Shown one piece after another: positions 9,650 to 19,002 of a stretch of DNA of 64,000 nucleotides. The translations under genes were made by a program, and so were the position numbers. Source of the DNA: Virgibacillus sp. LDC-1 (lineage in GTDB: Bacteria > Bacillota > Bacilli > Bacillales > Amphibacillaceae). Position 1 is the first letter of the stretch. Every line of letters begins with the position of its first letter. The notes beneath the pieces are model-generated. The model made no database searches. It was not told the origin of the DNA and saw only the letters and a list, made by a program, of their open reading frames with translations. Location: NCBI RefSeq assembly GCF_030137545.1, contig NZ_JARUVL010000011.1:1-64000 (forward strand), read 5' to 3'.

Positions 9650-11119
9650 ATGTCAAAAGAAGTTCGCGTGCGTTATGCACCAAGCCCAACAGGGCACTTG
9701 CATATTGGAAATGCTCGTACCGCTTTATTCAACTATTTGTATGCAAGACATTTTAATGGAAAATTTATCATTCGAATCGAGGATACGGATCAAAAGAGAA
9801 ATGTTGCTGGTGGCGAAGAAAGTCAGCTAAAGTTTCTTAAGTGGCTCGGGATTGAATGGGATGAAGGTGCAGATGTTGGTGGAGACTATGGACCGTATCG
9901 TCAAATGGAGCGTTTAACTATTTATGAGAAGTACGTGAATGAGCTATTAGATCGAGGTCTTGCTTATAAATGTTATATGACGGAAGAAGAACTGGAAGCT
10001 GAGCGAGAAGCGCAACGTGCAAATGGGCAAGTGCCAAAATATTCTGGAGCACATCGTGACTTAACTGCAGAGCAAATTGCACAATTTGAAGCGGAAGGAC
10101 GTCAGCCGAGTATCCGTTTTCGTGTGCCTGATCAGGTGACGTATACATTTAATGATATCGTTAGAGGCGATATTTCCTTTGAATCAAGCGATTTTGGTGA
10201 CTGGGTAATTGTGAAGAAGGATGGCATTCCTACGTATAACTTCGCGGTTGTTATTGATGACCATCTGATGCAAATTTCTCATGTTTTACGTGGTGAAGAG
10301 CATATCTCCAATACACCAAAACAAATGATGATCTATGATGCATTCGGCTGGGAAGCTCCAACATATGGGCATATGACACTTATTTTAAATGAAGATCGTA
10401 AAAAGCTAAGTAAACGTGATAACCATATTTTGCAGTTTATTGAGCAGTATCATGATCTCGGTTATTTACCCGATGCATTGTTTAATTTCATTACATTGCT
10501 CGGCTGGTCTCCGGTTGGAGAAGAAGAGATCTTTGATAAACAGACATTGATTGAAATCTTTGATCCGAATCGTTTATCTACTTCAGCAGCGATTTTTGAT
10601 CCACAAAAGTTAAAGTGGATGAACAATGAATATATTAAAGCGGCAGAGCTTGAAAACGTAATTGCTTTAGCAATGCCTCATTTAATTGAAGCGGGTAAAT
10701 TACCAGCGGATATGGATAAAGAAACTAGAAAATGGGCGGAAGATGTGATTACGCTTTATCGTGAACAATTACGTTATGGAGCGGAAATTGTTGAGCTGAC
10801 CGAGCTCTTTTTCAAGGATGCGATTGCATATGATGAAGCGGCTATGGAAGTGCTGAAAGAAGAGCAGGTTCCTGAAGTACTCCAAGTATTTACCGACAAG
10901 CTAATTCACTTAGAATCCTTTGATAAAGATGCAATTAAAGCTCAAATCAAAGCGACACAAAAAGAAACTGGACATCGAGGTAAAAAACTATTTATGCCTA
11001 TTCGTGTTGCTACTACTGGACAAGTACACGGTCCAGAGCTGCCATTTGCAATTGAACTACTAGGAAAAGAAGTAATTATTGCTCGTTTAGATGAGCTGTT
11101 AAAGCAATTAGGAGCTTAA
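9650..11119 (+). CDS. gltX: Glutamate--tRNA ligase
   Basis: This class I synthetase charges tRNA-Glu and, in organisms that use the amidotransferase route, also tRNA-Gln. The 489-residue protein begins [20 protein letters not shown] with the HIGH-type motif. It has the family block [11 protein letters not shown] and the KMSKS-type loop [11 protein letters not shown] near residue 252, followed by the helical anticodon-binding region. ATG is preceded by GAGGAAGGGG. It lies upstream of a cysteine T-box, so cysE-cysS can be regulated separately from it. Confidence 0.98.
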   Translation: MSKEVRVRYAPSPTGHLHIGNARTALFNYLYARHFNGKFIIRIEDTDQKRNVAGGEESQLKFLKWLGIEWDEGADVGGDYGPYRQMERLTIYEKYVNELLDRGLAYKCYMTEEELEAEREAQRANGQVPKYSGAHRDLTAEQIAQFEAEGRQPSIRFRVPDQVTYTFNDIVRGDISFESSDFGDWVIVKKDGIPTYNFAVVIDDHLMQISHVLRGEEHISNTPKQMMIYDAFGWEAPTYGHMTLILNEDRKKLSKRDNHILQFIEQYHDLGYLPDALFNFITLLGWSPVGEEEIFDKQTLIEIFDPNRLSTSAAIFDPQKLKWMNNEYIKAAELENVIALAMPHLIEAGKLPADMDKETRKWAEDVITLYREQLRYGAEIVELTELFFKDAIAYDEAAMEVLKEEQVPEVLQVFTDKLIHLESFDKDAIKAQIKATQKETGHRGKKLFMPIRVATTGQVHGPELPFAIELLGKEVIIARLDELLKQLGA

Positions 11120-11164
11120 ATGATTCACATTCAAGTGAAATTGTAATATAGTATTAGTATTATC

Positions 11165-11404
11165 ATTGAACGAAGAAGAGGAAAAGTAGGAAAGGGATCG
11201 CTTATCCAGAGAGAACCACCATGGCTGAGAGTGGTTTAAAGCATTCTTTCTAAAATGCGCCTCGGAGTCTGGCATGGAAAAGAGAGTACATGTTGGCGGA
11301 TGCTCTTCCGTTATCGGAGCGGGAGTTGGGGGAACAATCCTCAAACAGAGTGGAACCGCGCGAAAGCGTCTCTGTGTATATATGCACAGAGACGCTTTTT
11401 TATA
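11165..11404 (+). promoter_or_regulatory. T-box riboswitch, cysteine-specific, upstream of cysE-cysS
   Basis: The leader holds the signature T-box sequence GAGTGGAACCGCGCG (about 11348-11362). This is followed at once by a terminator with arms AAGCGTCTCTGTG and CACAGAGACGCTT and a T run (to about 11404). In Stem I the triplet TGC at 11256-11258, just before GCCTCGGAGT, is in the specifier position, which fits Cys. Uncharged tRNA-Cys would pair with TGC and with the T-box bulge, favour the antiterminator and switch on cysE and cysS. The 5' limit is approximate. Confidence 0.93.
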
Positions 11405-11435
11405 TGATTTGATTGCTGTATGGGAGGTATAGAAG

Positions 11436-12095
11436 TTGGGCATATTTAAGCGAATGAAAGAGGATATGGATGTTGTGTTTGAGCAGGATCCAGCAGCACG
11501 CACATATATAGAAGTGTTTTTAACTTATTCGGGCTTACACGCAGTTTGGGCACATCGGGTTGCGCATGCTTTTTATAAACGAAAATGGTTTTTTATTGCT
11601 CGCGTTATTTCGCAATGGAGTCGGTTTTTTACAGGAATTGAAATCCATCCAGGAGCTAAAATCGGAAGAAGATTTTTCATTGATCATGGGATGGGAATTG
11701 TAATTGGAGAAACATGTGAAATCGGCGATGATGTAACTGTATTCCAAGGCGTTACACTCGGAGGAACTGGGAAGGAGAAAGGAAAGCGTCATCCTTCTAT
11801 CGAAGACAATGTATTAATTGCAACTGGAGCCAAGGTGCTTGGTTCGATTACGATTGGTAAAAACGCAAAGGTAGGAGCGGGATCGGTTGTATTAAAGGAT
11901 GTTCCAGAGGATGCGACTGTTGTAGGAATTCCTGGAAGAGTAGTTAAACAAAAAGGGAAGAAAGTTGATGGCCATTTGGATCATCATAAATTGCCAGATC
12001 CTGTGGAAGATCGCTGTGAGCATCTTCAAAAGGAAATTGATGCATTAACAAAACAATTACATGAATTGAAAGCGGGGGAGCAATATGACGATTAG
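11436..12095 (+). CDS. cysE: Serine O-acetyltransferase
   Basis: CysE makes O-acetylserine from serine and acetyl-CoA, the first step of cysteine synthesis. The 219-residue protein has the helical N-terminal domain, then a left-handed beta helix of hexapeptide repeats (about 65-165) including [15 protein letters not shown] and [18 protein letters not shown] with its catalytic His. A charged C-terminal tail follows. Start is TTG (GIFKRMKED), about six bases after the GGGAGGTATAG site. It overlaps cysS by 11 bases and lies behind the Cys T-box, linking cysteine supply to tRNA-Cys charging. Confidence 0.97.
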   Translation: MGIFKRMKEDMDVVFEQDPAARTYIEVFLTYSGLHAVWAHRVAHAFYKRKWFFIARVISQWSRFFTGIEIHPGAKIGRRFFIDHGMGIVIGETCEIGDDVTVFQGVTLGGTGKEKGKRHPSIEDNVLIATGAKVLGSITIGKNAKVGAGSVVLKDVPEDATVVGIPGRVVKQKGKKVDGHLDHHKLPDPVEDRCEHLQKEIDALTKQLHELKAGEQYDD

Positions 12096-13488
12096 CCTTT
12101 ATAATACATTAACAAGGAAAAAGGAAGTATTCGAGCCCTTACAAAAAGGAAAGGTAAGTATGTATGTTTGTGGGCCCACAGTGTATAACTATATTCATAT
12201 TGGAAATGCGCGTCCGGCAATTGTTTTTGATACAGTGCGAAGATATTTTGAATACAGAGGCTATGAAGTTGATTATGTACTAAATTTTACCGATGTGGAT
12301 GATAAAATCATTCGCGCTGCGAAAGAGCTTGGTGAAGAAGTGCCACAAGTAGCTGATCGGTTTATAGAAGCATATATGGAGGATGTTTGCCATTTAGGAG
12401 TAAAGGAGGCAACCTATAATCCACGTGTGACAGAAACAATGGATGATATTATTGCTTTTATCGGCGCGTTGATTGAAAAAGGGTTTGCATATGATGTGGA
12501 TGGTGACGTATATTTTAAACCGCGCTCCTTCCCGGGTTATGGAAAGCTATCACATCAGTCGATAGATGAGCTTCGTTCTGGTGCGCGCATACAAGTTGGC
12601 GAAAAGAAAGAAGACCCACTCGATTTCGCTTTATGGAAAGGTGCAAAACCAGGAGAGATAGCTTGGGATGCTCCTTGGGGTAAAGGAAGACCAGGCTGGC
12701 ATATCGAATGCTCTGCGATGGCCAAAAAATATTTAGGTGATACGATTGATATTCATGCTGGTGGACAGGATCTTGCTTTCCCTCATCATGAGAATGAAAT
12801 AGCGCAATCGGAAGCAATGAATGGGAAGCCGTTTGCTAACTACTGGATGCACAACGGATATATTAATATTGATAATGAAAAAATGTCAAAATCACTCGGT
12901 AATTTTATTTTAGCTCGGGACTTAATTGCAAAGCATGATCCTCAGGTTGTTCGATTCTTTATGCTGAGTGTACATTACCGTCACCCGATTAATTTTTCAG
13001 ATGAACTTCTTGAAGGAGCCAAAAACAGCCTGGAACGAATCACAACTGCAGTAACTAACTTGACGCATCGAAAGCAATCAAGTACAAACCTTGTGAAAGA
13101 TGAGGAAAAGTGGCTTCAAACAATCTCCCAATATAAGCGTCAATTCGAAGCGGCAATGGACGATGATTTTAATACAGCAAATGCAATTTCTGTTTTGTTC
13201 GATTTAACAAAAGAGGCGAATGTGTATTTGCAATCAAAGCAAACATCAACGGTCGTTATTGATGCATTTGTAGATGAAATAACATCCTTGCTTCGAATTC
13301 TAGGGATTGAATTAAAAGCGGAGGAAGAACTGTTAGATCAGGATATTGAAGCATTAATCGAGGAACGCAATCAAGCTCGAAAAAACCGAGATTTTTCCCG
13401 AGCAGATGAAATCCGAGACATGCTAAAGGAACAAAACATCATTTTGGAGGATACACCTCAAGGGGTGCGTTGGAAGCGGGGAAATTAA
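12085..13488 (+). CDS. cysS: Cysteine--tRNA ligase
   Basis: The 467-residue class I synthetase has [16 protein letters not shown] near residue 28, containing the HIGH signature and the first zinc Cys. The other zinc ligands are in WHIECSAM and [12 protein letters not shown] near 205-240, and the KMSKS loop is KMSKSLGN near 266. The C-terminal DALR-type helical domain follows. It overlaps the cysE end by 11 bases and its stop overlaps the mrnC start by one base (TAATG), so the three genes appear translationally coupled under the T-box. Confidence 0.98.
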   Translation: MTISLYNTLTRKKEVFEPLQKGKVSMYVCGPTVYNYIHIGNARPAIVFDTVRRYFEYRGYEVDYVLNFTDVDDKIIRAAKELGEEVPQVADRFIEAYMEDVCHLGVKEATYNPRVTETMDDIIAFIGALIEKGFAYDVDGDVYFKPRSFPGYGKLSHQSIDELRSGARIQVGEKKEDPLDFALWKGAKPGEIAWDAPWGKGRPGWHIECSAMAKKYLGDTIDIHAGGQDLAFPHHENEIAQSEAMNGKPFANYWMHNGYINIDNEKMSKSLGNFILARDLIAKHDPQVVRFFMLSVHYRHPINFSDELLEGAKNSLERITTAVTNLTHRKQSSTNLVKDEEKWLQTISQYKRQFEAAMDDDFNTANAISVLFDLTKEANVYLQSKQTSTVVIDAFVDEITSLLRILGIELKAEEELLDQDIEALIEERNQARKNRDFSRADEIRDMLKEQNIILEDTPQGVRWKRGN

Positions 13489-13886
13489 TGGATATTGATG
13501 TAAAACAGATGAAAAGTCTAACGTTAGCGTATATGGGAGATGCAGTTTATGAACGATTTGTTCGAGAGCATCTAATCCAAATGGGCCAGGTAAAGCCGAA
13601 TCAACTGCATCAACAAGCGATTACATTTGTTTCGGCAAAAGCACAGGCCGCTGTTATTTTAGCTTGGTTAGAGCAAGATGTTGTAACAGAGGAAGAGAGA
13701 CGCATTGTTGCACGTGGGCGCAATGCAAAATCAGGTTCTATCCCCAAAAATTCATCAGTGCAAGCTTATCGATACAGCACGGCATTTGAGGCGTTGATTG
13801 GTTACCATTATTTGAGTAAGAATGAAGAACGTTTAGAAGAGCTGTTAAAAAAAGCAATTGCATTTATCGAACAAAGTAAACAATAG
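13488..13886 (+). CDS. mrnC: Mini-ribonuclease III
   Basis: MrnC matures 23S rRNA ends in Firmicutes. The 132-residue protein is an RNase III catalytic domain without the double-stranded RNA-binding domain. The motif [17 protein letters not shown] carries the catalytic Asp, and [11 protein letters not shown] carries the second acidic residue. [16 protein letters not shown] is also conserved. I placed the start at the ATG that overlaps the cysS stop; an in-frame TTG at 13470 lies inside cysS. Typical position after cysS. Confidence 0.93.
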   Translation: MDIDVKQMKSLTLAYMGDAVYERFVREHLIQMGQVKPNQLHQQAITFVSAKAQAAVILAWLEQDVVTEEERRIVARGRNAKSGSIPKNSSVQAYRYSTAFEALIGYHYLSKNEERLEELLKKAIAFIEQSKQ

Positions 13887-13901
13887 AAAGGAGGAATTAG
13901 G

Positions 13902-14645
13902 ATGGATCAGGAAATGATTATTGGTAAAAACCCTGTGATGGAAGCATTGCGATCTGGTCGTTCTGTAAATAAAGTGTTTGTATCAGAGCAATTAAATGCA
14001 AATGTACAAGGGAAAATTCAGGCACTTGGAAAGGCAGCTGGAACAATTGTGCAACGTGTGCCTAAAACTAAACTAGACCAGCTGTCAGATGGGAATCATC
14101 AAGGAGTGATTGCGTATGTTGCCTCATATCAATATGCGTCACTCGAAGATTTATTTGAGCGGGCGAACAGTAGAAAAGAAGCACCGTTTTTTATCATTTT
14201 AGATGAGTTGGAGGACCCGCATAACTTAGGTTCTATCTTACGTACAGCAGACGCTGTTGGCGCACATGGTGTTATCATTCCGAAGCGTCGATCAGTGGGG
14301 CTTACTGCTACTGTTGCCAAAACAGCTGCAGGTGCGATGGAGCATATTCCTGTCGTTCGTGTGACAAATATAGCGAATACAGTAGAAGAATTAAAACAAC
14401 GAAATGTATGGGTGGTCGGTACTGCCGCTGATGGAACAGAGGATTATCGTTCCTTGGATGGAACGTTACCTATTGCAGTTGTTATTGGCAATGAAGGAAA
14501 AGGTATTAGTCGACTCGTAAAACAGAAGTGTGATTGGACGGTTAGCTTACCAATGAAGGGAAATGTATCCTCTTTAAACGCATCAGTTGCATGTAGTTTG
14601 TTGCTTTATGAAGTATTCCGCAAAAGATATCCGGTTGGTGAATAG
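13902..14645 (+). CDS. rlmB: 23S rRNA (guanosine-2'-O-)-methyltransferase RlmB
   Basis: This SPOUT-fold enzyme (TrmH/SpoU family) methylates a guanosine ribose of 23S rRNA using S-adenosylmethionine. In 247 residues it has the substrate-binding N-terminal domain starting MIIGKNPVMEALRSG. The three knot motifs follow: DELEDPHNLGSILRTADA (about 107-124), IGNEGKGIS (about 195) and LPMKGNVSSLNASVACSLL near the end. AAAGGAGG precedes the ATG. The exact G position is inferred from the family. The start of rae1 lies one base after its stop. Confidence 0.94.
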   Translation: MDQEMIIGKNPVMEALRSGRSVNKVFVSEQLNANVQGKIQALGKAAGTIVQRVPKTKLDQLSDGNHQGVIAYVASYQYASLEDLFERANSRKEAPFFIILDELEDPHNLGSILRTADAVGAHGVIIPKRRSVGLTATVAKTAAGAMEHIPVVRVTNIANTVEELKQRNVWVVGTAADGTEDYRSLDGTLPIAVVIGNEGKGISRLVKQKCDWTVSLPMKGNVSSLNASVACSLLLYEVFRKRYPVGE

Positions 14646-14646
14646 C

Positions 14647-15156
14647 ATGGTAATTCTTGTGGTGGATGGCTATAACATCATCGGCGCATGGGAAGAGCTG
14701 AGAATTTTAAAAGAAAAAGACATCGGACAAGCTCGTGATCGCTTAATTGAACAAATGGCGGAATACCAAGCTTATGCAGGCTGTCGGGTGATCATTGTGT
14801 TTGATGCCTATTATGTACGCGGCGTAGAAAGTAAGTCAGAAAAATTTAACGTTGAAGTAATTTATACAAAAGAAAAAGAAACGGCTGATGAATGTATTGA
14901 GAGACTCGTCAAAGAGCTGAAGAATGTTAAAACACAGGTGTACGTCGCAACATCTGATTATGATGAGCAGCGAACAATTTTTGGAAGCGGTGCATTACGC
15001 AAATCAGCGCGAGAACTTCTTATTGAGATGGACGATGTGGAAAGAGAAATCGAAGCAAGCGTACAAGCACATAAACAGATTCAGCCTAAATCAACGATTC
15101 CATTAGACAAGGACATCCTAGAAGTATTCGAAAAATGGCGAAGAGGTGTGAAGTAA
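14647..15156 (+). CDS. rae1: NYN-domain endoribonuclease Rae1 (YacP)
   Basis: Rae1 cleaves certain mRNAs in the ribosomal A site in B. subtilis. The 169-residue protein starts MVILVVDGYNIIGAWEEL with the first acidic residue of the PIN-like NYN fold. It has VIIVFDAYYVRG, KETADECIERL and VATSDYDEQRTIFGSGALR, which carry the other acidic and structural residues. I moved the start to the ATG at 14647, because 20 codons upstream lie within rlmB and homologues begin here. Usual neighbour of rlmB and sigH. Confidence 0.92.
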   Translation: MVILVVDGYNIIGAWEELRILKEKDIGQARDRLIEQMAEYQAYAGCRVIIVFDAYYVRGVESKSEKFNVEVIYTKEKETADECIERLVKELKNVKTQVYVATSDYDEQRTIFGSGALRKSARELLIEMDDVEREIEASVQAHKQIQPKSTIPLDKDILEVFEKWRRGVK

Positions 15157-15195
15157 AAGGGCGGTTGGCAAATAGTTGCAATTGCCCTTTCTCCC
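15156..15195 (+). terminator. Possible terminator after rae1
   Basis: AAAGGGC and GCCCTTT form a stem around a loop that can fold further (TTGGCAA with TTGCAA), followed by CTCCC rather than a T run. It is placed where the cysE-rae1 operon would end. Confidence 0.5.
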
Positions 15196-15295
15196 GCTAT
15201 TCGGTCTTGTCGATTTTGGTAAATCAAAAAGCAACTAAAAGGATGGAGAATTTTTTAAATTTTAATAATATATGGATAAAATATGTCGTTTGCTG

Positions 15296-15324
15296 TTGAG
15301 TTCTAAAGGGGCTTCTAGTATAAT
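15296..15324 (+). promoter_or_regulatory. SigA-type promoter of sigH
   Basis: TTGAGT and TATAAT are separated by exactly 17 bases, about 40 bases before the sigH start. In B. subtilis the sigH promoter is read by SigA and repressed by AbrB; the A/T-rich DNA here would suit AbrB, but I see no specific site. Confidence 0.8.
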
Positions 15325-15364
15325 GTTGTTAAATTGACGCAGTATGGGCAGGGGGTCATTCTGG

Positions 15365-16018
15365 GTGAACGTCAAGCAATTACTTGTAGACACTGAAAAC
15401 ATACATCTGCTTGATGATGAGGAAGTAATAATATTGATTCATCAGGGGAATAGCCATGCATTGGATTATCTTATTCATAAATATAAAAACTTTGTCCGTG
15501 CAAAGGCTCGAACATATTTTTTGATAGGGGCTGACAAAGAAGATATTATCCAAGAGGGTATGATTGGCTTATATAAGGCAATCCGCGATTTTGATGGAGA
15601 AAAGCTCTCATCATTTAAAGCGTTTGCAGAGCTTTGTATAACGCGACAAATTATTACAGCGATAAAAACAGCTACAAGACAAAAGCATATTCCATTAAAC
15701 TCGTATATCTCGTTGGACAAGCCGATTTATGATGAAGAATCGGACCGTACATTACTTGATGTGATCGCAGGTTCTAAGGCGTTTGATCCACAGGAGCTAT
15801 TAGTGAATCGTGAAAAATTCGGGGATATGGAACTGAAATTATCAGAATTGTTGAGCGGGTTGGAAAAGAAAGTGCTTCATTTGTACTTAGATGGACAGAC
15901 CTATCAGGAAATTTCCGTTGCCTTGAATCGTCATGTGAAATCGATAGACAATGCTTTGCAGCGTGTAAAGCGAAAGCTCGAGCAATTGCTTGAATCAAGT
16001 GACATAGGGGTGAATTAG
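15365..16018 (+). CDS. sigH: RNA polymerase sigma factor SigH
   Basis: SigH directs transition-phase, competence and early sporulation genes. Region 2 includes DIIQEGMIGLYKAIRDFD and the promoter-melting part FAELCITRQIITAIKTATRQ. RQKHIPLNSYISLDKP leads to region 4 with YQEISVALNRHVKSIDNALQ. I favour the GTG at 15365, eight bases after AGGGGGT (217 residues). An in-frame ATG at 15344 has a poor site. The presence of sigH between rae1 and rpmGB is the standard Bacillus order and suggests a spore-forming lineage. Confidence 0.96.
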   Translation: MNVKQLLVDTENIHLLDDEEVIILIHQGNSHALDYLIHKYKNFVRAKARTYFLIGADKEDIIQEGMIGLYKAIRDFDGEKLSSFKAFAELCITRQIITAIKTATRQKHIPLNSYISLDKPIYDEESDRTLLDVIAGSKAFDPQELLVNREKFGDMELKLSELLSGLEKKVLHLYLDGQTYQEISVALNRHVKSIDNALQRVKRKLEQLLESSDIGVN

Positions 16019-16041
16019 CCTCTAGGTTGTTAAAGCGAGCG

Positions 16042-16071
16042 TTGACATGCATTGTATAACCGTGCTAATCT
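16042..16071 (+). promoter_or_regulatory. SigA-type promoter of rpmGB-secE
   Basis: TTGACA (16042-16047) is followed after 18 bases by TAATCT (16066-16071), preceded by TGC, an extended -10. It lies 80 bases before the L33 gene. Confidence 0.75.
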
Positions 16072-16151
16072 AGTTTTAGATTATTTTTTATACTAGAATT
16101 AGCTATAATTCGTTATATTTGGTTGCTATAACCCAAATTTGGGGTGAAGAT

Positions 16152-16301
16152 ATGAATAAAAAGGTAACATTAGCGTGTACTATCTGTGCGAGCAGAAACT
16201 ATTCCACTAATAAAAATGCAGTTACTTCATCTACACGCTTAGAAACTCGTAAATTTTGTAAAGTATGTGGCAAGCATACATTGCATCGTGAAACAAAGTA
16301 A
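16152..16301 (+). CDS. rpmGB: 50S ribosomal protein L33 (zinc type)
   Basis: This 49-residue ribosomal protein has the two zinc-binding pairs CTIC (residue 9) and CKVC (residue 37), so it is the zinc-containing paralogue type. Zinc-free paralogues usually lie elsewhere and replace it under zinc starvation. The ATG at 16152 follows GGGGTGAAGA. It is at the standard site before secE. Confidence 0.95.
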   Translation: MNKKVTLACTICASRNYSTNKNAVTSSTRLETRKFCKVCGKHTLHRETK

Positions 16302-16335
16302 AAGTTGCATTCTATCGGTCGTTTGGAGGGGTACT

Positions 16336-16509
16336 ATGTTTAAATTTCTAAAAAATGTGTCTCGTGAAATGAAAAAGGTTAGTTGGCCACGCGGAAAAGA
16401 GTTAACAGGTTATACGATTACGGTTATTTCAACTGTTGCTTTTGTAGCAATTTTCTTTTTCATCGTTGATTTAGGTATTTCACAGCTTATTGAATTAATT
16501 CGTAAATAA
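16336..16509 (+). CDS. secE: Preprotein translocase subunit SecE
   Basis: SecE clamps SecY in the protein-export channel. The 57-residue product is the short Gram-positive form. An amphipathic N-terminal helix includes the conserved REMKKVSWPRGKEL, and one membrane segment (about residues 29-52) follows. The ATG at 16336 is preceded by TTTGGAGGGG; longer readings from upstream starts run back into L33. Confidence 0.95.
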   Translation: MFKFLKNVSREMKKVSWPRGKELTGYTITVISTVAFVAIFFFIVDLGISQLIELIRK

Positions 16510-16524
16510 TAACATCGTTTTTTC

Positions 16525-16555
16525 TTGAATAAATAACGAATCAATATGCTATAAT
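16525..16555 (+). promoter_or_regulatory. Candidate promoter of nusG
   Basis: TTGAAT is followed after 19 bases by TATAAT, preceded by TGC (extended -10). The spacer is long for SigA, but the extended -10 could compensate. If used, nusG has a promoter separate from secE. Confidence 0.5.
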
Positions 16556-16576
16556 GATATATAATTAAACGCGCTC

Positions 16577-16603
16577 AAAAAACCCGGATATGACGGGTTT
16601 TTT
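16577..16603 (+). terminator. Terminator-like hairpin between secE and nusG
   Basis: AAAAAACCCG and CGGGTTTTTT form a perfect 10-bp stem with a seven-base loop, ending in a T run. It would end the rpmGB-secE transcript, or attenuate transcription from the candidate promoter just upstream. Confidence 0.8.
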
Positions 16604-16699
16604 AAATTGCTTTTTTATAAAGGATTGCATTAGCTGTTATTCTTTTAAAATAGGAATGAACGAAAGGGAGGGAAGGACAAGCAAAATTGTCCTGAAAAA

Positions 16700-17233
16700 A
16701 TGGAAAAAAATTGGTATGTGGTGCATACGTATTCAGGCTATGAAAACAAGGTTAAAACGAATCTTGAAAAACGCGTGGAAACGATGGGGATGCAAGACAA
16801 AATCTTTCGTGTTATTGTTCCCGAGGATGAAGAAACAGAAATTAAAGATGGTAAGAAAAAGGTAACGAAAAAGAAGGTTTTTCCAGGGTACGTTCTTGCT
16901 GAGATGATTATGACAGATGATTCTTGGTATGTTGTTCGAAACACACCCGGTGTAACAGGTTTTATTGGTTCAAGTGGAGGTGGAACAAAACCGACCCCGC
17001 TTTTACCTGATGAAGTAGATATGATTTTAAAACGAATGGGAATGGCAGGTCCTGTTGTTCAACTAGATTTTGAGTTGAAGGAAAATGTGCGCGTCGCTGA
17101 TGGTCCTTTTACTAATTTCACCGGAACGATCGAGCATATTGATATGGATAAGCAAAAAGTGAAAGTGCATGTGAACATGTTCGGAAGGGATACCCCGGTT
17201 GAGCTAGACTTTTCTCAAATAGAAAAGCTGTAG
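16700..17233 (+). CDS. nusG: Transcription termination/antitermination factor NusG
   Basis: NusG binds RNA polymerase and affects pausing, termination and coupling to ribosomes. The 177-residue protein starts MEKNWYVVHTYSGYENKVK. It has the NGN domain (about 1-115) with KVFPGYVLAEM and TPGVTGFIG, then a KOW domain (about 125-177) with DGPFTNFTGTIEHID. The nearest purine-rich site, GGGAGGGAAGG, is some 25 bases upstream and the bases before the ATG (CCTGAAAAA) do not form a clear ribosome-binding site, which is unusual for this window. Confidence 0.96.
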   Translation: MEKNWYVVHTYSGYENKVKTNLEKRVETMGMQDKIFRVIVPEDEETEIKDGKKKVTKKKVFPGYVLAEMIMTDDSWYVVRNTPGVTGFIGSSGGGTKPTPLLPDEVDMILKRMGMAGPVVQLDFELKENVRVADGPFTNFTGTIEHIDMDKQKVKVHVNMFGRDTPVELDFSQIEKL

Positions 17234-17301
17234 CTTGTCATCAGCCTTTCCTATTTAAGAAGTTTCATTCGGAAACCAAGAATAAAGCGTAGAATAAGCT
17301 C

Positions 17302-17330
17302 TTGCATTTTTCTATATTTCATGCTAAAAT
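17302..17330 (+). promoter_or_regulatory. SigA-type promoter of rplK
   Basis: TTGCAT and TAAAAT are 17 bases apart, with TGC before the -10 box. The start of rplK is about 110 bases downstream. Confidence 0.75.
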
Positions 17331-17439
17331 TCTTGTGTTATTCATGTTCTTGTACTAAGGTACAGAGCGTAATAAGAGTGGGAGGGGAAATTACAATCGC
17401 CCCTATTACCACATCACGGACTTTAAGGAGGTGTGTCTC

Positions 17440-17865
17440 GTGGCTAAAAAAGTAATTAAATTAGTTAAATTGCAAATCCCGGCTGGAAAAGCAAACCCAG
17501 CACCACCAGTAGGACCTGCATTAGGTCAAGCGGGTATTAATATCATGGGATTCTGTAAGGAGTTTAACGCACGTACGCAAGAACAAGCTGGTTTAATCAT
17601 TCCAGTAGAAATTACTGTTTTTGAGGATCGTTCATTTACGTTTATTACAAAAACTCCACCTGCTGCAGTATTGCTTAAAAAAGCAGCTGGTCTTGACAAA
17701 GCTTCTGGTGAGCCTAACAAAAACAAGGTTGCTACTTTGAAGCGTGATAAAGTAAAAGAAATCGCTGAAACAAAAATGCAAGATTTAAATGCAGCTGATG
17801 TTGAAGCAGCAATGCGTATGGTTGAAGGAACTGCCCGTAGTATGGGGATTACCATCGAAGATTAA
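17440..17865 (+). CDS. rplK: 50S ribosomal protein L11
   Basis: L11 forms the GTPase-associated centre with L10-L12 and is needed for RelA sensing of stalled ribosomes. The 141-residue protein has the proline-rich N-terminal linker [20 protein letters not shown] and the C-terminal rRNA-binding part with [15 protein letters not shown] and [11 protein letters not shown] at 17440 follows AAGGAGGTG with good spacing; a GTG nine bases upstream lies within that site. A terminator follows, so L11 may be made partly alone. Confidence 0.97.
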   Translation: MAKKVIKLVKLQIPAGKANPAPPVGPALGQAGINIMGFCKEFNARTQEQAGLIIPVEITVFEDRSFTFITKTPPAAVLLKKAAGLDKASGEPNKNKVATLKRDKVKEIAETKMQDLNAADVEAAMRMVEGTARSMGITIED

Positions 17866-17888
17866 TGAATGCTTGATTAAAGGAATAG

Positions 17889-17925
17889 GGTTGCGAATAA
17901 TGAATGAATGACTCGCAACCTTTTC
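17889..17925 (+). terminator. Hairpin terminator after rplK
   Basis: GGTTGCGA and TCGCAACC pair around a 16-base loop, followed by TTTTCG. The short T run suggests partial termination between L11 and L1. Confidence 0.65.
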
Positions 17926-18022
17926 GTATGAATCGATTGATTCAAGCTAAACTATGTTTATGTTGTATGGTGATGCTCTTGTGGGAATTACCTGCCTGCA
18001 GGAAGCATCGCTGACGCAAGCT

Positions 18023-18046
18023 TTATAAAAGCCTTTGCTTTTATAA
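18023..18046 (+). repeat. Inverted repeat in the rplA leader
   Basis: TTATAAAAG and CTTTTATAA flank CCTTTG, a perfect 9-bp stem ending 44 bases before rplA. The 225-base rplK-rplA interval is a possible site for feedback by L1, but I see no certain L1 target. Confidence 0.45.
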
Positions 18047-18090
18047 GTGGGAGGTATTACCGTTATAACCACAATAGAGGAGGATATTAA

Positions 18091-18783
18091 ATGGCTAAAA
18101 GAGGTAAAAAGTATCAAGAAGCTGCAAAGCTTGTTGATCGTTCAAAAACGTATGATATTAAAGAAGCTGTTGAGCTATTAAAGCAAACAGCAAAAGCAAA
18201 CTTCGACGAAACGGTTGAGGTTGCATACCGTCTTGGAGTTGATCCGAAAAAAGCGGATCAACAAATTCGTGGTGCATTTGTATTGCCGCACGGTACTGGA
18301 AAAACACAACGCGTGTTGGTTTTTGCAAAAGGCGAAAAACTAAAAGAAGCAGAAGCAGCTGGAGCTGACTATGTTGGAGACCAAGATTTAATCAATAAAA
18401 TCAACCAAGGTTGGTTTGACTTTGATGTAATTGTTGCTACTCCAGATATGATGGCTGAAGTTGGAAAGCTTGGCCGTGTACTAGGACCTAAAGGATTAAT
18501 GCCGAACCCTAAGACAGGCACAGTTACTTTTGAAGTAGAAAAAGCGGTAAAAGATATTAAAGCTGGTAAAGTAGAATATCGTGTAGATAAACAAGCGAAT
18601 ATTCACGTGCCAATTGGAAAAATCTCTTTTGATAATGAGAAGTTAGTTGAAAACTTCGAAGCGATTACAGAAACAATTGTAAAAGCAAAGCCACAGGCAT
18701 CCAAAGGTACTTACATGCGTAATGTAGCAGTAACGTCAACAATGGGACCTGGAATCAGAATAGACGCATCCAACTACCGTTAA
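18091..18783 (+). CDS. rplA: 50S ribosomal protein L1
   Basis: L1 forms the mobile stalk at the ribosome E site and, in several bacteria, represses its own mRNA. The 230-residue protein has the two-domain L1 sequence: [20 protein letters not shown] near residue 36, [18 protein letters not shown] near 127 and [19 protein letters not shown] at the end. AGAGGAGGA precedes the ATG. Confidence 0.98.
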   Translation: MAKRGKKYQEAAKLVDRSKTYDIKEAVELLKQTAKANFDETVEVAYRLGVDPKKADQQIRGAFVLPHGTGKTQRVLVFAKGEKLKEAEAAGADYVGDQDLINKINQGWFDFDVIVATPDMMAEVGKLGRVLGPKGLMPNPKTGTVTFEVEKAVKDIKAGKVEYRVDKQANIHVPIGKISFDNEKLVENFEAITETIVKAKPQASKGTYMRNVAVTSTMGPGIRIDASNYR

Positions 18784-18848
18784 TTAGTAATTGACTTTTA
18801 CAAGTTGATAAGCTATACTAAGTAACGTTATTTAACTGAATACATTAT

Positions 18849-18966
18849 ACCGTAGACAGTAGGGGCACTACGCTTAATAACCTGCCGAGGTGTTTGAACA
18901 AATAAAATGATTCGTTTATGATATTTGTCAACAAAGCCTCCATGTCTACATGGGGGCTTTGCTTTT
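18849..18966 (+). promoter_or_regulatory. L10 leader (autoregulatory RNA of rplJL) with attenuator
   Basis: CCGTAGACAGTAGGGGC and ACCTGCCGAGG are the conserved blocks of the Firmicute L10 leader that L10(L12)4 binds. They are followed by a strong terminator hairpin (about 18932-18966, arms AAAGCCTCCATG and CATGGGGGCTTT, then GCTTTTTG). Excess L10-L12 is expected to favour termination before rplJ. The outer limits are approximate. Confidence 0.88.
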
Positions 18967-19002
18967 TGTACGGTATGATGAATTGCTTTAGGAGGTGGAA
19001 CA

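Noticed and set aside
16590-16865. 91-codon frame overlapping nusG
   Set aside because: It starts in the terminator-like hairpin and lies mostly in another frame of nusG; its composition is not protein-like.
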